From Cyanobium sp. M30B3 (GTDB taxonomy: Bacteria; Cyanobacteriota; Cyanobacteriia; PCC-6307; Cyanobiaceae): a stretch of DNA of 64,000 bases. The translations under genes and the position numbers were made by a program. This document shows, piece by piece, positions 18,563-27,615 of the stretch (positions within the stretch are counted from its first letter, which is position 1; each line of letters begins with the position of its first letter). The stretch covers positions 2,728,001 through 2,792,000 of the forward strand of contig CP073761.1 in the NCBI GenBank assembly GCA_018399015.1, read 5' to 3'. A model generated the notes under the pieces. The model ran no database searches and had not been told where the DNA came from. It saw only the letters and a program-made list of their open reading frames with translations.

Positions 18563-19021
18563 CAACAGCGTTGCTGCCTCCGTAAGCGCCTTTTCTTTCT
18601 TCTGCAGTTCTCGCTCCAGTTTGCGATTCTGCCGGATCAGTTCCTGATTCTTGCGCTGCAGTTCCCGTTGATCAGCCATGCTCGGAGCGCTGGGGCCATT
18701 GGCATCCTCAGCGGCCTGGCGCCAACGGGCAACCTGCTTGGGGTACAAACCCCGTTCCCTGCAGAACGACCCGAGCTCGGTTCCGCTCAGTCCTGCGGCC
18801 TGGATCACGGCCGCAAGCTTGTCGGCAGCGCTCCACTGCTCGGGTGGCTTGGGACTCGCAGGCACCAGCTGTCCCTGCTTCTGCCACTGGCTGCGCCAGT
18901 TGTAGATGGTCTGCGCTGTGATCCCGGTGTCGCGGGCGATCTGGGCCACGCTCTCGCGGTTCGGAGGGCTCATCCGGATGCGGACGGCGTCCCGCAGAGC
19001 GGCGTCATAAGGCGGTTGCAT
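18560..19021 (-). CDS. IS3-like OrfA of element B, ended early by the palindrome
   Basis: This 153-residue HTH protein has NRESVAQIARDTGITAQTIY then NWRSQW, and FCRERGLYPKQVARWRQAAE, followed by a basic coiled coil ending EKALTEAATLL. The TAG that ends it belongs to the 23-base inserted palindrome. The original frame continued about 15 codons to the poly-A stretch CTCAAAAAAG on the minus strand, which looks like an IS3 frameshift site. The ATG at 19021 fits the family. Confidence 0.8.
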   Translation of the reverse strand: MQPPYDAALRDAVRIRMSPPNRESVAQIARDTGITAQTIYNWRSQWQKQGQLVPASPKPPEQWSAADKLAAVIQAAGLSGTELGSFCRERGLYPKQVARWRQAAEDANGPSAPSMADQRELQRKNQELIRQNRKLERELQKKEKALTEAATLL

Positions 19022-19166
19022 GGTCGTCGGTTGGGCCCCCAGGTGGACGGGTCAGACCGAGCGGACTTCTTTGCTGACACTGGGGGCTGTAACGATTCAT
19101 TGATCAATTCCATCAAGCCCCCTGGTGGTCAAACTGGTCGAGTTGGTGAGGCGTCATCTTTCCTGG

Positions 19167-19471
19167 CAGAGGGGGGGACGCGCACGCTCTTCCGGCACTG
19201 CTCCAGGGCCAGCAGAGGAGCCAGTGGCGTAGTGGGGGCTGGTTTGAGCAGGACTTCCGGCCGACAGCCCCGAACCGCTGCTGGGCAGGCGACATCACTG
19301 ATATCCGCACCACGGCCGGCTGGCGGTATCTAGCCGTCTGGATCGATCTGTTCAGCCGCCGTGTGGTCGGCTGGTCGCTGGCTCAGCGGATGGATCCTGT
19401 CCTGGTGATCGAGTCCCTCAACCAGGCCCTCGGCGACGCCCTTGCGGCAGTACCGAGAAGAAGTCAGTGTT
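19167..19471 (+). pseudogene. IS3 OrfB fragment, start of catalytic core
   Basis: The readable part, FEQDF then APNRCWAGDITDIRTTAGWR and YLAVWIDLFSRRVVGWSLAQ, is the beginning of the IS3 integrase core with its first catalytic Asp. It runs to a stop at 19471 (VPRRSQC). It lacks the remaining catalytic residues. With the HTH_21 fragment at 15428-15590 it looks like one OrfB gene split by the A-B block. Confidence 0.8.
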
Positions 19472-19787
19472 AATTGACAGACTTCGAGAATGCTATGATA
19501 ACTTCGTTGTGCTACGCTCCTCAACCTAATACCTGCAACGAGGTTGGCGCCTGCTTATTGTGATATAGACTTAGTGAACCAAACAGTACTTGGGATGAGT
19601 TCAAACCAAACTTCCTGTCCTGCGCGGAAAGACCATCAAGTCATCAATCACCCTTCATTAGCGAGATCTCTTGATGAAAACTCAATAAGAGCTCGATGAG
19701 TCCTACTGAGCTCACGCCTCGCCTTCTTAAATATTCAAGAGTTTCAAGCTCAAGGCAAAGCCTTGATGCCCTAACTAATGAAAGCTG
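19472..19787. promoter_or_regulatory. AT-rich region upstream of a sulfotransferase gene
   Basis: These 316 bases have no convincing gene and are far AT-richer than the IS block to the left. TTGACA at 19474-19479, followed at 16 bases by TGATAA (within CTATGATAAC), resembles a sigma-70-type promoter, but it is about 290 bases before the gene. Confidence 0.35.
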
Positions 19788-20615
19788 ATGAGCAACCCAA
19801 TGGCGCAAAAAGCAAATTCACCCGTTCAACCCTGGAGAAAATACTACGAAGGTGGCTCAAACAATAGATTCAATCCGCTGATAAGCACAATAAAACAATC
19901 GGCTGGACGACAGATCGTTTTATTCGTGCACACAGGAAAGTGCGCAGGGGAGTCAATACTCAAAGGCATGGTAAAACTTTTCGGCTCGGATGTGCTCATA
20001 TTTGAGTACCATGTTTTTGATGGCAACGAGAGATTGCTAGATGCTCTAGACTATTTTCATGCAAATACCTCTGAGCTTGCATCTGTAGTAATCGCAACCC
20101 GCGACCCTTTACGCCGATGGGTCTCCTCCTATAATTGGGATTTGCACAACTTATTTCTAAGCAAGAATTACCAGCCGCCGGAAGGCTTCTCCAAATATCC
20201 AGACGTAAACAGACTTGCGATTGGCATTAAGGAACGTGAGAGATTGGCCTTAAGATTTGGCAAGTTTGGCCACATGGGGATGGGCATATCTTGGTACCTT
20301 CCCATTGATAGACATTTGCTGCTTGATCGAGAAAATACCTATATTTTAAGAACAGAAGAACTTGATTCCGATTTCCATGCTTTTGTGAATCATTATTACA
20401 ATTTGCGCAACCTTCAAGCAGGCGACGTGAGCAATATCAGCCAAGCTCTGTCTCATACCAAGCACAATTTTCAGTCCTCCTATCCCAAGGATACCTTTCG
20501 AGATTTAGACTACTCAAATACTGAGCTGGTTGAAGCTATGCGTGAGTACCTAAGGGAAGACATAGAGGCTCATAACAGCTTGGTAAATACATTTTTCGCC
20601 AATAAAGATGTATAG
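19788..20615 (+). CDS. Sulfotransferase-family protein
   Basis: The 275-residue protein has the two PAPS-binding signatures of sulfotransferases: VLFVHTGKCAGESIL (about 44-58, the 5'-phosphosulfate loop) and VIATRDPLRRWVSSYNW (about 100-116, the 3'-phosphate motif with Arg and Ser). No membrane segment is seen, so it should be cytoplasmic and sulfate a sugar or lipid-linked glycan precursor. The ATG at 19788 is used; a second ATG lies four codons later. The gene is AT-rich and isolated between broken insertion sequences, a pattern of horizontally acquired cargo. Substrate unknown. Confidence 0.8.
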   Translation: MSNPMAQKANSPVQPWRKYYEGGSNNRFNPLISTIKQSAGRQIVLFVHTGKCAGESILKGMVKLFGSDVLIFEYHVFDGNERLLDALDYFHANTSELASVVIATRDPLRRWVSSYNWDLHNLFLSKNYQPPEGFSKYPDVNRLAIGIKERERLALRFGKFGHMGMGISWYLPIDRHLLLDRENTYILRTEELDSDFHAFVNHYYNLRNLQAGDVSNISQALSHTKHNFQSSYPKDTFRDLDYSNTELVEAMREYLREDIEAHNSLVNTFFANKDV

Positions 20616-20693
20616 ATTTGAATTGTCATGGGGAGACTTGTGAAATCTCGGTCATCTGCTGAACAAGGGGCCGTGAAAGCAAGTCAGGTCTTG

Positions 20694-21716
20694 ATTACCC
20701 AGGTCGATCGGCAGTGGTTGCCCTGGGGTCGTAGAGTGGTGTATAAATACCAGTCTGATCTTGACCCGCAGTGCGATCCAATTCCAGAAAAGTCTCTCCC
20801 TGCCTGCGTTCCAGCGGCTTTACGGCTCCGAGGAGCAATGTGAGGCTGCATTGGAGAAGGCGCGCTAGCCCGATGGGTTCCGCTGTCCCGGCTGCAATGG
20901 CCATGAGCATGGACTGGTCTATGGCCGGCGGCTCAAGCGTTATCAGTGTCGCAACTGCGGCCATCAGGCCACGCTCACGGCCGGCACGATCATGCAAGCC
21001 ACCAAATTGCCTCTGACCACCTGGTTTCTGGCTTTCTATCTGATCGGCCAGGCCAAGACTGGGATCTCCTCGCTGGAGCTCAGCCGGCACTTGGGCGTCA
21101 AATACGACACGGCTTGGCTGCTGCACAACAAGATTCTGCGGGCGATGGCTGATCGGGAGGAGGCCTACCTGCTGCGGGGAAAAATCCAGATCGATGACTC
21201 CTACCTCGGCGGAGAACTGCCGGGCGGCAAGGCAGGTCGCGGATCGGAGAACAAGATCCCCATCGTCGCGGCCGTCTCCTTGAACGAGGCGGGGCATCCG
21301 ATTCACACCAGGATCACAGCCGTGAGTGGCTTCAGTTCAGAAGCAATCGGCGCCTGGGCCAGAGAGCACCTGGCTCCCGGCAGCCAGGTGCTCTCTGATG
21401 GCCTGGCCTGCTTCCGTGCCGTCACCACTGCGGGCTGCAGCCATCAGGCCATCGTCACTGGTGGGACGCACCCCAGCGATCTGCCGCAGTTCAGCTGGAT
21501 CAACACGCTGCTCGGCAACCTCAAGACCAGCTTCAACGGCACCTTCCATGCCTTCAACTTTGACAAATACGCCAGGCGCTACCTCGGCGGCTACTGCTTC
21601 CGCTTCAACCGGCGCTTCTCGCTGGCGGCGATGGCCGAACGGATCGCCAATGCCGTCTGCCGCTGTATGCCTTGCACCGAACGGGATCTAAGGGTCGCGG
21701 AGTTTTATGGGTAATT
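20694..21716 (+). mobile_element. IS1595-family element (decayed)
   Basis: Transposase similarity spans about 20785-21714. A short inverted match, ATTACCCA near 20695 against TGGGTAAT near 21709-21716, suggests the ends. The right end abuts the TAATTA flank of the next element, and the sequence on the far side of that element is IS3 orfB. So the IS1595 probably once inserted into the IS3 copy at 23484-24114. Confidence 0.55.
20785..21714 (+). pseudogene. IS1595 transposase with internal stop
   Basis: The N-terminal zinc-ribbon part is readable (SLPAFQRLYGSEEQCEAALE, then PDGFRCPGCNGHEHGLVYGR and YQCRNCGHQATLTAGTI), with four cysteines. It is interrupted by TAG at 20866-20868 where the family has Trp before PDGF. 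No clear start codon remains upstream. The open part from 20992 holds the DDE-type core: IQIDDSYLGGELPGGKAGRG, VLSDGLACFR, and [20 protein letters not shown]. The ATG at 20992 would yield a protein without the DNA-binding domain. Confidence 0.85.
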
Positions 21717-21717
21717 A
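21712..21717. repeat. Flanking direct repeat TAATTA, left
   Basis: It matches TAATTA at 23478-23483 on the other side of the IS5-like element. The motif is itself palindromic, so the true duplication could be four bases (AATT) to six. Confidence 0.6.
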
Positions 21718-23477
21718 GGGCTTGCTGAATTTCCTTTGCGGGCTTTTCGGCGCGCCAAAGGGAAATCTATCGGCCCGTACGCTCAAGCTGTGGCGACCAC
21801 AGTTTTACTCCTAAAAGCGGACTAAGCAGCCCATAGAAGCTCTGGATGGCGCCTAGAAGCGCATAAATAAAGCATCAGAATATACGCAGAGACAAGAATA
21901 GGCAATAAGAGGCGTAGCAGCCTCATGATCTGCTCGGCATTCATCACAAAGAACGCCATCATGATCACCGTTCGTGATGTTTCAACCAGCTTGGTCAGGA
22001 TCCGATCCAGGCCATATTTCCGCTTGCCCGTTCCGATTCTTCCTTCAATCACGGAACGCTTCCTCAGGTCTGATTTGAACAGCTCTTGCTGCTCTGCTGT
22101 CTGCACTTCGGCTTGAATCTGCCTCTTACGCGGGCGGCCGCTGAGTCTGATATTGTTAGCAGTACAGAACTTTTTATTCTCAGACGTCATATAGATCGAG
22201 TCGGCACAGATCCGAGCTGGATAGTATCCTAGCTCTTCTTTGCACTGCTTGGCACGCGCGATCAGGTCGCCGGCTTCATTGTAGTTGTCCCAGCTGATCC
22301 GATCCACATCGACAAAGCCATTATCATCGGAAATCGAGATCTTGGCTCCAAACTCGGTTTTCTTGCCCGCCTTCCCTCGCACGATCGGTCGTACATGGGG
22401 TTTCGACAGATTGACGATCCTGTCATCGATGCGCCGGCTGTCAGCGTCGTACATCTCTTGCTGCTGGCGGGTGACTTCACTGGCGATCTACAGCTTGCGG
22501 TAGAGCTGTGAACCAAGCGCTGAAAGCTCTGCACCGCAATGGATCATGCTGTCAATTGCCCTTAGGTTGCGGCTGATCTCGTTGAGCTGGAAGCGCTTCG
22601 CGTCCCGGATCTCCTCACGGCTTGGCTTTTTCTTTTTGATGATGCCCAGGAATAGGTTGTGAGCTTTAACACGATTGCAACGCGGCTTGCGGGGAATCTT
22701 GCCCTGGTACTGTTTGAAAAACTCGTCAATGACCTTCTCCGTAGTTTCCCGGGATTCAGCAAGCAACCTCAAGTCCACTGGGTAGGGGATGTCATCAGGC
22801 ACGCAGGTTGCATCAAGGATCAGAGTTCCCCAGTTGCTCCCAGGATCCAGGGATGCTGGCTTCACGCCAAGCTCCTCCTCAATCGCCGCAAGCTGCTTGT
22901 GATCCTCTGCAGCAATCCCGTCCTCCTGCTCACACGTCGTCAACAGCTCCTGAATCATCGCGATCCCGTTGGCCTTGGTCATGGCATTGCAGACCTTGAT
23001 CAGTTCAGGGCCAATGCGCTTGCGAAAGTGCACCATCATGGATGCGTCAAACGGCGGCACGGGCTGGTAACCGCTCAAGCCAATGAAAAATTGCAGATAG
23101 GGTGATTCCGTGATCAGCTCCACCGTCTCTCGATCCGTCACTCCCAATCGTTGCTGGATGTACACCGCCCCAAGCGCCATCTGGAAGGGCTTGGCTGGCG
23201 CTCCTGTCCTGGCGCTGAACTGAGGCGCGTAGTGGCCTTCCAGTGGAATCCACGGAATCAACTTTTGGAGCAGAACCCAGCGGTTGTTGGGATCGAGCTT
23301 TCCACCAAAGGGCGAGTAGAACTCCTCAATCGATAGCTGACCCGTGTGCCGAAAGACGTACATTGGCTTGCCAGCAGGTTCTTCTAAGCCAGGAATGGCT
23401 GATTGCTAGCCATCCTAACATGAGACTTCTGCTGGAATCAACTGTGGCGCAGCGGGTCTGGGTTTCTAAGCAAGCCC
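21718..23477 (-). mobile_element. IS5-like element flanked by TAATTA
   Basis: The ends read GGGCTTGCTGAATTTCC at 21718 and, inverted from 23477, GGGCTTGCTTAGAAACCC. Each is bordered by TAATTA, so the 1760-bp element is complete. Its single gene on the minus strand has one nonsense codon. The related, 5'-deleted copy is at 10913-12014. Confidence 0.8.
21822..23363 (-). pseudogene. IS5-like transposase with one amber codon
   Basis: The gene starts at 23363 (MYVFRHTGQLSIEEFYSPFG, a DUF772-type N-terminus) and runs in one frame to 21822, broken only by TAG at 22488-22490. The sequence on both sides aligns without a gap to the paralogue at 10919-11941: HWYHKLLVVSELVRQQ there corresponds to QLYRKL, stop, IASEVTRQQQ here, so a leucine codon became TAG. 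The DDE residues are in DATCVPDDIPYP, ICADSIYM and VIEGRIGTGKRKYGL. The last codons include a hydrophobic tail. Confidence 0.88.
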
Positions 23478-23483
23478 TAATTA
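23478..23483. repeat. Flanking direct repeat TAATTA, right
   Basis: Right partner of the repeat at 21712-21717, bordering the IS5-like element. Confidence 0.6.
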
Positions 23484-24114
23484 GGAGGCTGTTTGAAAGC
23501 TTCCAGCTGAGCACATTCCTGGAGAAGAGATCCACAATCGCCACCAGGTAGAGGAACCCCCTCTGCAGCGGAATGTAGGTGATGTCCGTGGCCCAGACCT
23601 GATCCACAGCCGTGATCTTGTTGACATCCACCAGGCAAGGAAAGCGCTCTGCTGGATCTCCTGGAATGGTGGTGCGAGGTTTCCGGTAGATCGCCCGTAA
23701 CCCCATGCGGCGCATGAGGTTTCGTGCCCGGTCACGACTGATCGGGATCTCTTCTCGGGCCAGGTAGTCCACCATCCGGCGGCTGCCGCTGCACGGGTCT
23801 TCCAGATACAGAGCATCGATCCTGGCCATGATCTGCAGAGTCGATGCAGGCACCGGTGTAGGCCGGTAATAGAGCGTGGATCTGGGCAGGCCCAGCAGCG
23901 CACATTGGCGGCTGACGCTGAGCTCGGGGTGGTCGTGATCGACCAGCTTGCACAGTTCACGGCCTCCTTGGCCTGTCCTTCCTCCTTGTCCTTGCTCTTC
24001 TTGCCCCTGGTGAACAGCTCGCTGGCGCCCTCCAGCAGCTGGTTCTTCCACTGTCTCACCTGGATCGGGTGGATGGCGTGGATGGGACCTGCCCAGAAAA
24101 GCCAGACCACCTCA
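23484..24114 (-). pseudogene. Second copy of the IS3 element, internally deleted
   Basis: On the minus strand the left IS3 end (TGAGGTGGTCTGGCTTTTCT from 24114) is followed by OrfA residues from IHAIHPIQVRQWKNQLLEGA, so the first 35 or so codons are deleted. A second deletion joins GQAKEA directly to the OrfB segment RELCKLVDHDHPELSVSRQC. OrfB then runs to SRNVLSWKLSNS, where it stops at the junction with the IS5-like element, lacking two catalytic residues. It is very similar to the copy at 7973-10912. Confidence 0.85.
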
Positions 24115-24197
24115 GCCCAACCTGGATGGAAATCCCCATATGCATGAGATCGAGGCTCGCGAGCTTAAAGTAATGCCAGTTCCAACCCGAAAATCGA

Positions 24198-24686
24198 ATG
24201 CCGCTGACGACAGCAAAAATCGAAGATCGCGTCGCTCAACTGTTTTCCATTCACAAGTTTAAGTTGTTTCACCAAATTAGCGATTACGTCGCCCTCTTCG
24301 GTGAGCCGGCGATGGCAGAAGATGGCTGGATTATCAACCTGCCAGCCTCCCATGTGTTTGAAGGCGACTATCACTCTCTACCTTTTGATGTCGAGCTCCA
24401 AGCCACCTGGGTAAATGCTCAATCAACAGTGAAGCAGCCATTAGCAAACTACATCTCGCTCACATCTTCTCCCACATCATGGAGCGTCAAAGCTGCCAGC
24501 CTGGGAATAGCCAACTACGGGCGTCCTGACCTATTTCGAGACCTGTCTTCAATATTGATTATCGCAAAGCAACCGGTTCCAGCCCTTTCATTTATCCAAG
24601 TTGCTCATCAGCTAAGGCCTAGCGGTCCCGCCATTCGCGAAAAGCTTCGGAAGTTAACCAAACAAGTAGCGCAATCTCATTCATGA
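24198..24686 (+). CDS. Hypothetical protein, possibly a C-terminal remnant
   Basis: I do not recognise this 162-residue protein. It is AT-richer than the genes to its right and follows directly after a deleted insertion sequence. Its last 45 residues (ILIIAKQPVPALSFIQVAHQ, LRPSG, IREKLRKL) resemble a single TPR-type helix pair, so it may be the tail of a larger TPR or methyltransferase protein cut off by IS3 insertion. No signal peptide or membrane segment is seen. Start at the ATG at 24198 is uncertain. Confidence 0.5.
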   Translation: MPLTTAKIEDRVAQLFSIHKFKLFHQISDYVALFGEPAMAEDGWIINLPASHVFEGDYHSLPFDVELQATWVNAQSTVKQPLANYISLTSSPTSWSVKAASLGIANYGRPDLFRDLSSILIIAKQPVPALSFIQVAHQLRPSGPAIREKLRKLTKQVAQSHS

Positions 24687-24745
24687 TTCATTATTCTGGT
24701 CAAGTCTAAGAGCTCAATTGGCCTTTTTGAGTGCGGTCCACTTTT

Positions 24746-25936
24746 ATGGCACTGCCCATGCACCCAATGCCACTTCAGCCTGCAAGCACACTTGCCGATG
24801 CACGCTTTATCTATACCCAGGCAGCCATACATCTTGCCCGTGGCTCCCTACTGGCCGATCAACCCGAACCAGCCATTGAGCACTTCCATGCCGCCCTCGA
24901 CCATGACCTCCCCGGGGGCATCGAGCCCCATCTGCCGCTGCTGATCGAAGAAGCCGAGAGATGCACCGCCCTTGGTGACCACCGCGAAGCGATTCAGCGC
25001 TGGCAGGACATCGCTGCCCTGCTCGGAGAAGATACCCCTCCATCGATCTACCACCATCTCAGCGTCGCCTACTCGGCCAACCAAAGCGGGTTTGGTGGCA
25101 CGGATCAAGAAAATAGTCTCTGGGGGGATTACTCCAAGCACACCTTCCTCTCCTGGTTGCACCGATGGTTGCAGCCAGCTCTGTATCTGGAGATCGGCGT
25201 GGATGAAGGGGTGAGCCTCGCCTGCGCCACCGGCCCAGCTATCGGAGTGGATCCGAGGCCCGAGCTGCATCTCAGCGTGGCTCCGCCCACCACTGCCCGG
25301 ATTGTGGCCAGCAGCAGTGACACCTTTTTCGCCGAACACGCCCACAGGCTGCTGCAGCCGGCCCCTGAGCTGGCCTTCATTGATGGCATGCATCTGTTCG
25401 AGTTCGCCCTGCGCGATCTGATCCACACCGAACAGCACATGGCCCCCTGGGGCCTTGTGGTGATCGACGACATCTACCCCTGCCATCCCGCCCAGGCCCG
25501 CCGCCGCCGCCGCACCGGCTCCTGGACCGGGGACGTATGGAAAATGCTGCCTTTATTGCGGGAACACCGGCCCGATCTCACCCTGCTCTGTCTCAACGCC
25601 CACACCACCGGCCTGCTGCTGATCGCCGGGCTGGATGCCGCCAACAGTCAACTGGCTGCCGTGGCAGCCCAGGCCGTGCGCCACTACCGGCCGATCGCCG
25701 AGCCTCCCCCCGGGGTACTGGAACGGCACGGCGCCATCCCCTCCGATCACCCCCTGGTGCGGGAGCTGTTGCAACTGCTGCGCCTGGCCCGCCAGCAGCG
25801 CCTGGATCCGGCCGCTGTGCAGGCGCTGCTGGCGCCGCTGCGCCCGCGCATTACCGCGGCCGAGCACCAGCACTGGGGCCAGGCTCGCCAGCTCAGCCTT
25901 CGCCCGTGTGTTCTGCCTGATCCAACCGCTGCCTGA
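24746..25936 (+). CDS. TPR - class I methyltransferase protein
   Basis: The protein has 396 residues from the ATG at 24746 (an in-frame GTG lies at 24731). Residues about 20-110 form TPR-like helices (GSLLADQPEPAIEHFHAALD, LGDHREAIQRWQDIAALLGE). Residues about 140-270 look like a Methyltransf_24-type SAM fold: LYLEIGVDEGVSLACATG, FIDGMHLFEFALRDL and GLVVIDDIYPCHP. TPR-methyltransferase fusions of this type are common in cyanobacterial glycan loci, where they may modify sugars. The C-terminal 130 residues are Ala/Leu/Arg-rich helices of unknown role. Its 3' end overlaps the convergent HTH gene by 44 bases. Confidence 0.75.
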   Translation: MALPMHPMPLQPASTLADARFIYTQAAIHLARGSLLADQPEPAIEHFHAALDHDLPGGIEPHLPLLIEEAERCTALGDHREAIQRWQDIAALLGEDTPPSIYHHLSVAYSANQSGFGGTDQENSLWGDYSKHTFLSWLHRWLQPALYLEIGVDEGVSLACATGPAIGVDPRPELHLSVAPPTTARIVASSSDTFFAEHAHRLLQPAPELAFIDGMHLFEFALRDLIHTEQHMAPWGLVVIDDIYPCHPAQARRRRRTGSWTGDVWKMLPLLREHRPDLTLLCLNAHTTGLLLIAGLDAANSQLAAVAAQAVRHYRPIAEPPPGVLERHGAIPSDHPLVRELLQLLRLARQQRLDPAAVQALLAPLRPRITAAEHQHWGQARQLSLRPCVLPDPTAA

Positions 25937-26216
25937 GCAGCTCCAGCTGCTCGGCGGCCAGGGCCAGCTCCTGTTCAATCCGTCGCTGACGCATGGCCTG
26001 CTCGTCTCGCTCCCGCTGGAGCTGCGTCAGCTGCCGCTCCAGCCGTGCCCAGCGCATCCAGCCCCGCAGGGTGGAAGGGGCAACCCCCAGCTCTGCCGCC
26101 ACCTGGGCTGCAGGCTCTCCCCCATCGAGGCAGCGACGGATGGCCTGCAGTCGCTGAGGATGTGGGCCCATGCAATGAGAGTGGGAATGGTCCACGACTA
26201 GCAGTTTGTCGCCCAT
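25893..26216 (-). CDS. Small HTH plus coiled-coil protein
   Basis: From the ATG at 26216 it encodes 107 residues. PQRLQAIRRCLDGGEPAAQV and AELGVAPSTLRGWMRW form a homeodomain-like helix-turn-helix of the kind found in transposase OrfA and small regulators. A charged coiled coil follows (QLTQLQRERDEQAMRQRRIE and on). The frame continues upstream to 26318 through a peptide (VVAEREPITPDGLKPLW) also found in the remnants near 27800 and 28640, so that part is probably a fused remnant rather than the native start. An ATG at 26171 is another possible start. Function unknown. Confidence 0.45.
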   Translation of the reverse strand: MGDKLLVVDHSHSHCMGPHPQRLQAIRRCLDGGEPAAQVAAELGVAPSTLRGWMRWARLERQLTQLQRERDEQAMRQRRIEQELALAAEQLELLRQRLDQAEHTGEG

Positions 26217-26423
26217 TTCCCGGCAAACCGCTGGGCCAGATCCACCGCCAGCCGGCGTCCACAGCGGCTTGAGGCCATCGGGCGTGATCGGCTCGCGCTC
26301 GGCCACGACGGTGTACACCTGCTGCTCCCGGCGGCGGGCGTTGTCAGCGGCGGCCTCCGCCTCCAGCTCCTTGGGCAGGTCGGCCGATGGAACCGACGGT
26401 TTGGGAAGACAAGGTGATCTCAG

Positions 26424-27564
26424 TCAGGCCCATGCCGCCAACGCCTCCGCCAGCGTCACCACCCGCGCCCGTTCATGGAGCCGGTAGCTGCGCTCTCCCG
26501 GCGTGATCACGAGCAGCTCATCGAGTTCCAGATCTGCCAGCACCTGCCGCATCGAGGCGCTCAGGCGCGGGGCATCGGCACGCTTGATCTCCACGCCAAG
26601 GCGCCGGCCGCCGTGGTTCACCAGCAGATCCAGCTTGGCGCCGCCATGGGTGGCCCAGAACCAGGCTCCTTCCGGCCGCCAGCTGGCCAGAAGCTGCTCG
26701 ATCACGAAGCCCTCCCAGGAGGCCCCCAATCGAGGGTGCTGCAGCAGCGCATCGTGGCTGGGGATCTGCAGCAGCTGGTGCAGCAAACCTGTGTCGCGGA
26801 AGTAGATCTTGGGCGCTTTCACCTGGCGTTTCAGGGAGTTGGTGTGCCAGGGCTGCAGCAGCCGCACCATGAACACACCGGCGAGCAGATCGAGATAGCG
26901 GCGGCAGGTGGTCTGGTTCACCCCGAGGGATCGGCCCAGTTCGGCGCCGTTCCAGAGCTGGCCGTGGACATGGGCGAGCATGGCCCAGAACCGCTGCAGC
27001 GTGGCCGCCGGCACCCGCACGCCAAGCTGCGGCAGATCGCTCTCCAGCAGCGTGCGGATGAAGTCACGGCGCCAGATCAGGCTGTCAGCATCGTTTGCGG
27101 CGAGGAAGGAGCGGGGAAAACCACCCCGCAGCCAGAGCGTCTTGGCCTGCTCCAGGCCCACCTCCGCCAGCGAAAAGCCTTCCATCTCCACCATCTCCAG
27201 GCGCCCCGCCAGCGACTCCGACGACTTCCGCAGCAACGCCGGCGACGCCGAGCCGAGGATCAGGAATTGCGCCGGCTGATCAGCCCGGTCTGCCAGCACC
27301 CGCAACAGCGGGAACAGCTCCGGCCGCCGCTGCACCTCATCGATCACCACCGTGCCGTGCAGTTCGCCCATGTGCGGTGAGCGGCTGATCGAGCCGCGCC
27401 AGGCTGATGGGGTCTTCCAGGTCGAAGTAGTTGGCGCTCGCTGCCGGCACCAGCTGGCGGGCCAGAGTGGTTTTGCCGCATTGGCGCGGCCCCAGCACCG
27501 CCACCACGGGCGAGCGGGCGAGGGCAGCCTCCAGGGCCGCCAGGAGGGATGGACGCGGGAGCAT
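26424..27564 (-). pseudogene. AAA ATPase with DUF4143-type C-terminus, single frameshift
   Basis: The start at 27564 gives PSLLAALEAALARSPVVAVL and Walker A GPRQCGKTTLARQL. After LARLDQPLTA the frame is lost near 27375. One extra C in GCACATGGGC explains it: removing one base joins to MGELHGTVVIDEVQRRPELF, with Walker B VVIDEVQ. The remainder to 26424 is intact (GFSLAEVG, FWATHGGAKLDLLVNHGG, LGVEIKRADAPRLS), including the nuclease-like DUF4143 end. Proteins of this kind are orphan ATPases frequent in mobile regions; role unclear. A sequencing error cannot be excluded. Confidence 0.85.
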
Positions 27565-27615
27565 GCCCCTACGCCAGCGTCATGCCTTGAAATTCCTGCA
27601 ATTGGCGCAGGATTT

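Larger units (their letters stand above)
17440..19166 (-). mobile_element. IS3-like element B (near-complete)
   Basis: The 5' end is at 19166, where the minus strand begins CTGCCAGGAAAGATGACGC, the same terminal sequence as the 3' end of element A at 15592. A 145-base leader precedes orfA, and orfB ends at 17472. A matching 3' terminus is not found near 17290-17470, so that end is lost or rearranged at the A-B junction. A 23-base insertion splits orfA. Confidence 0.65.

Noticed and set aside
20866-22490. Amber codon reassignment or suppression
   Set aside because: TAG interrupts only decayed transposases; conserved genes in the window show no in-frame TAG and no suppressor tRNA is visible.
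7973-24114. A single composite transposon or integrative element carrying the sulfotransferase gene
   Set aside because: Ends of different families are nested and truncated, no pair of intact ends brackets the cargo, and no integrase, relaxase or attachment sites were seen.
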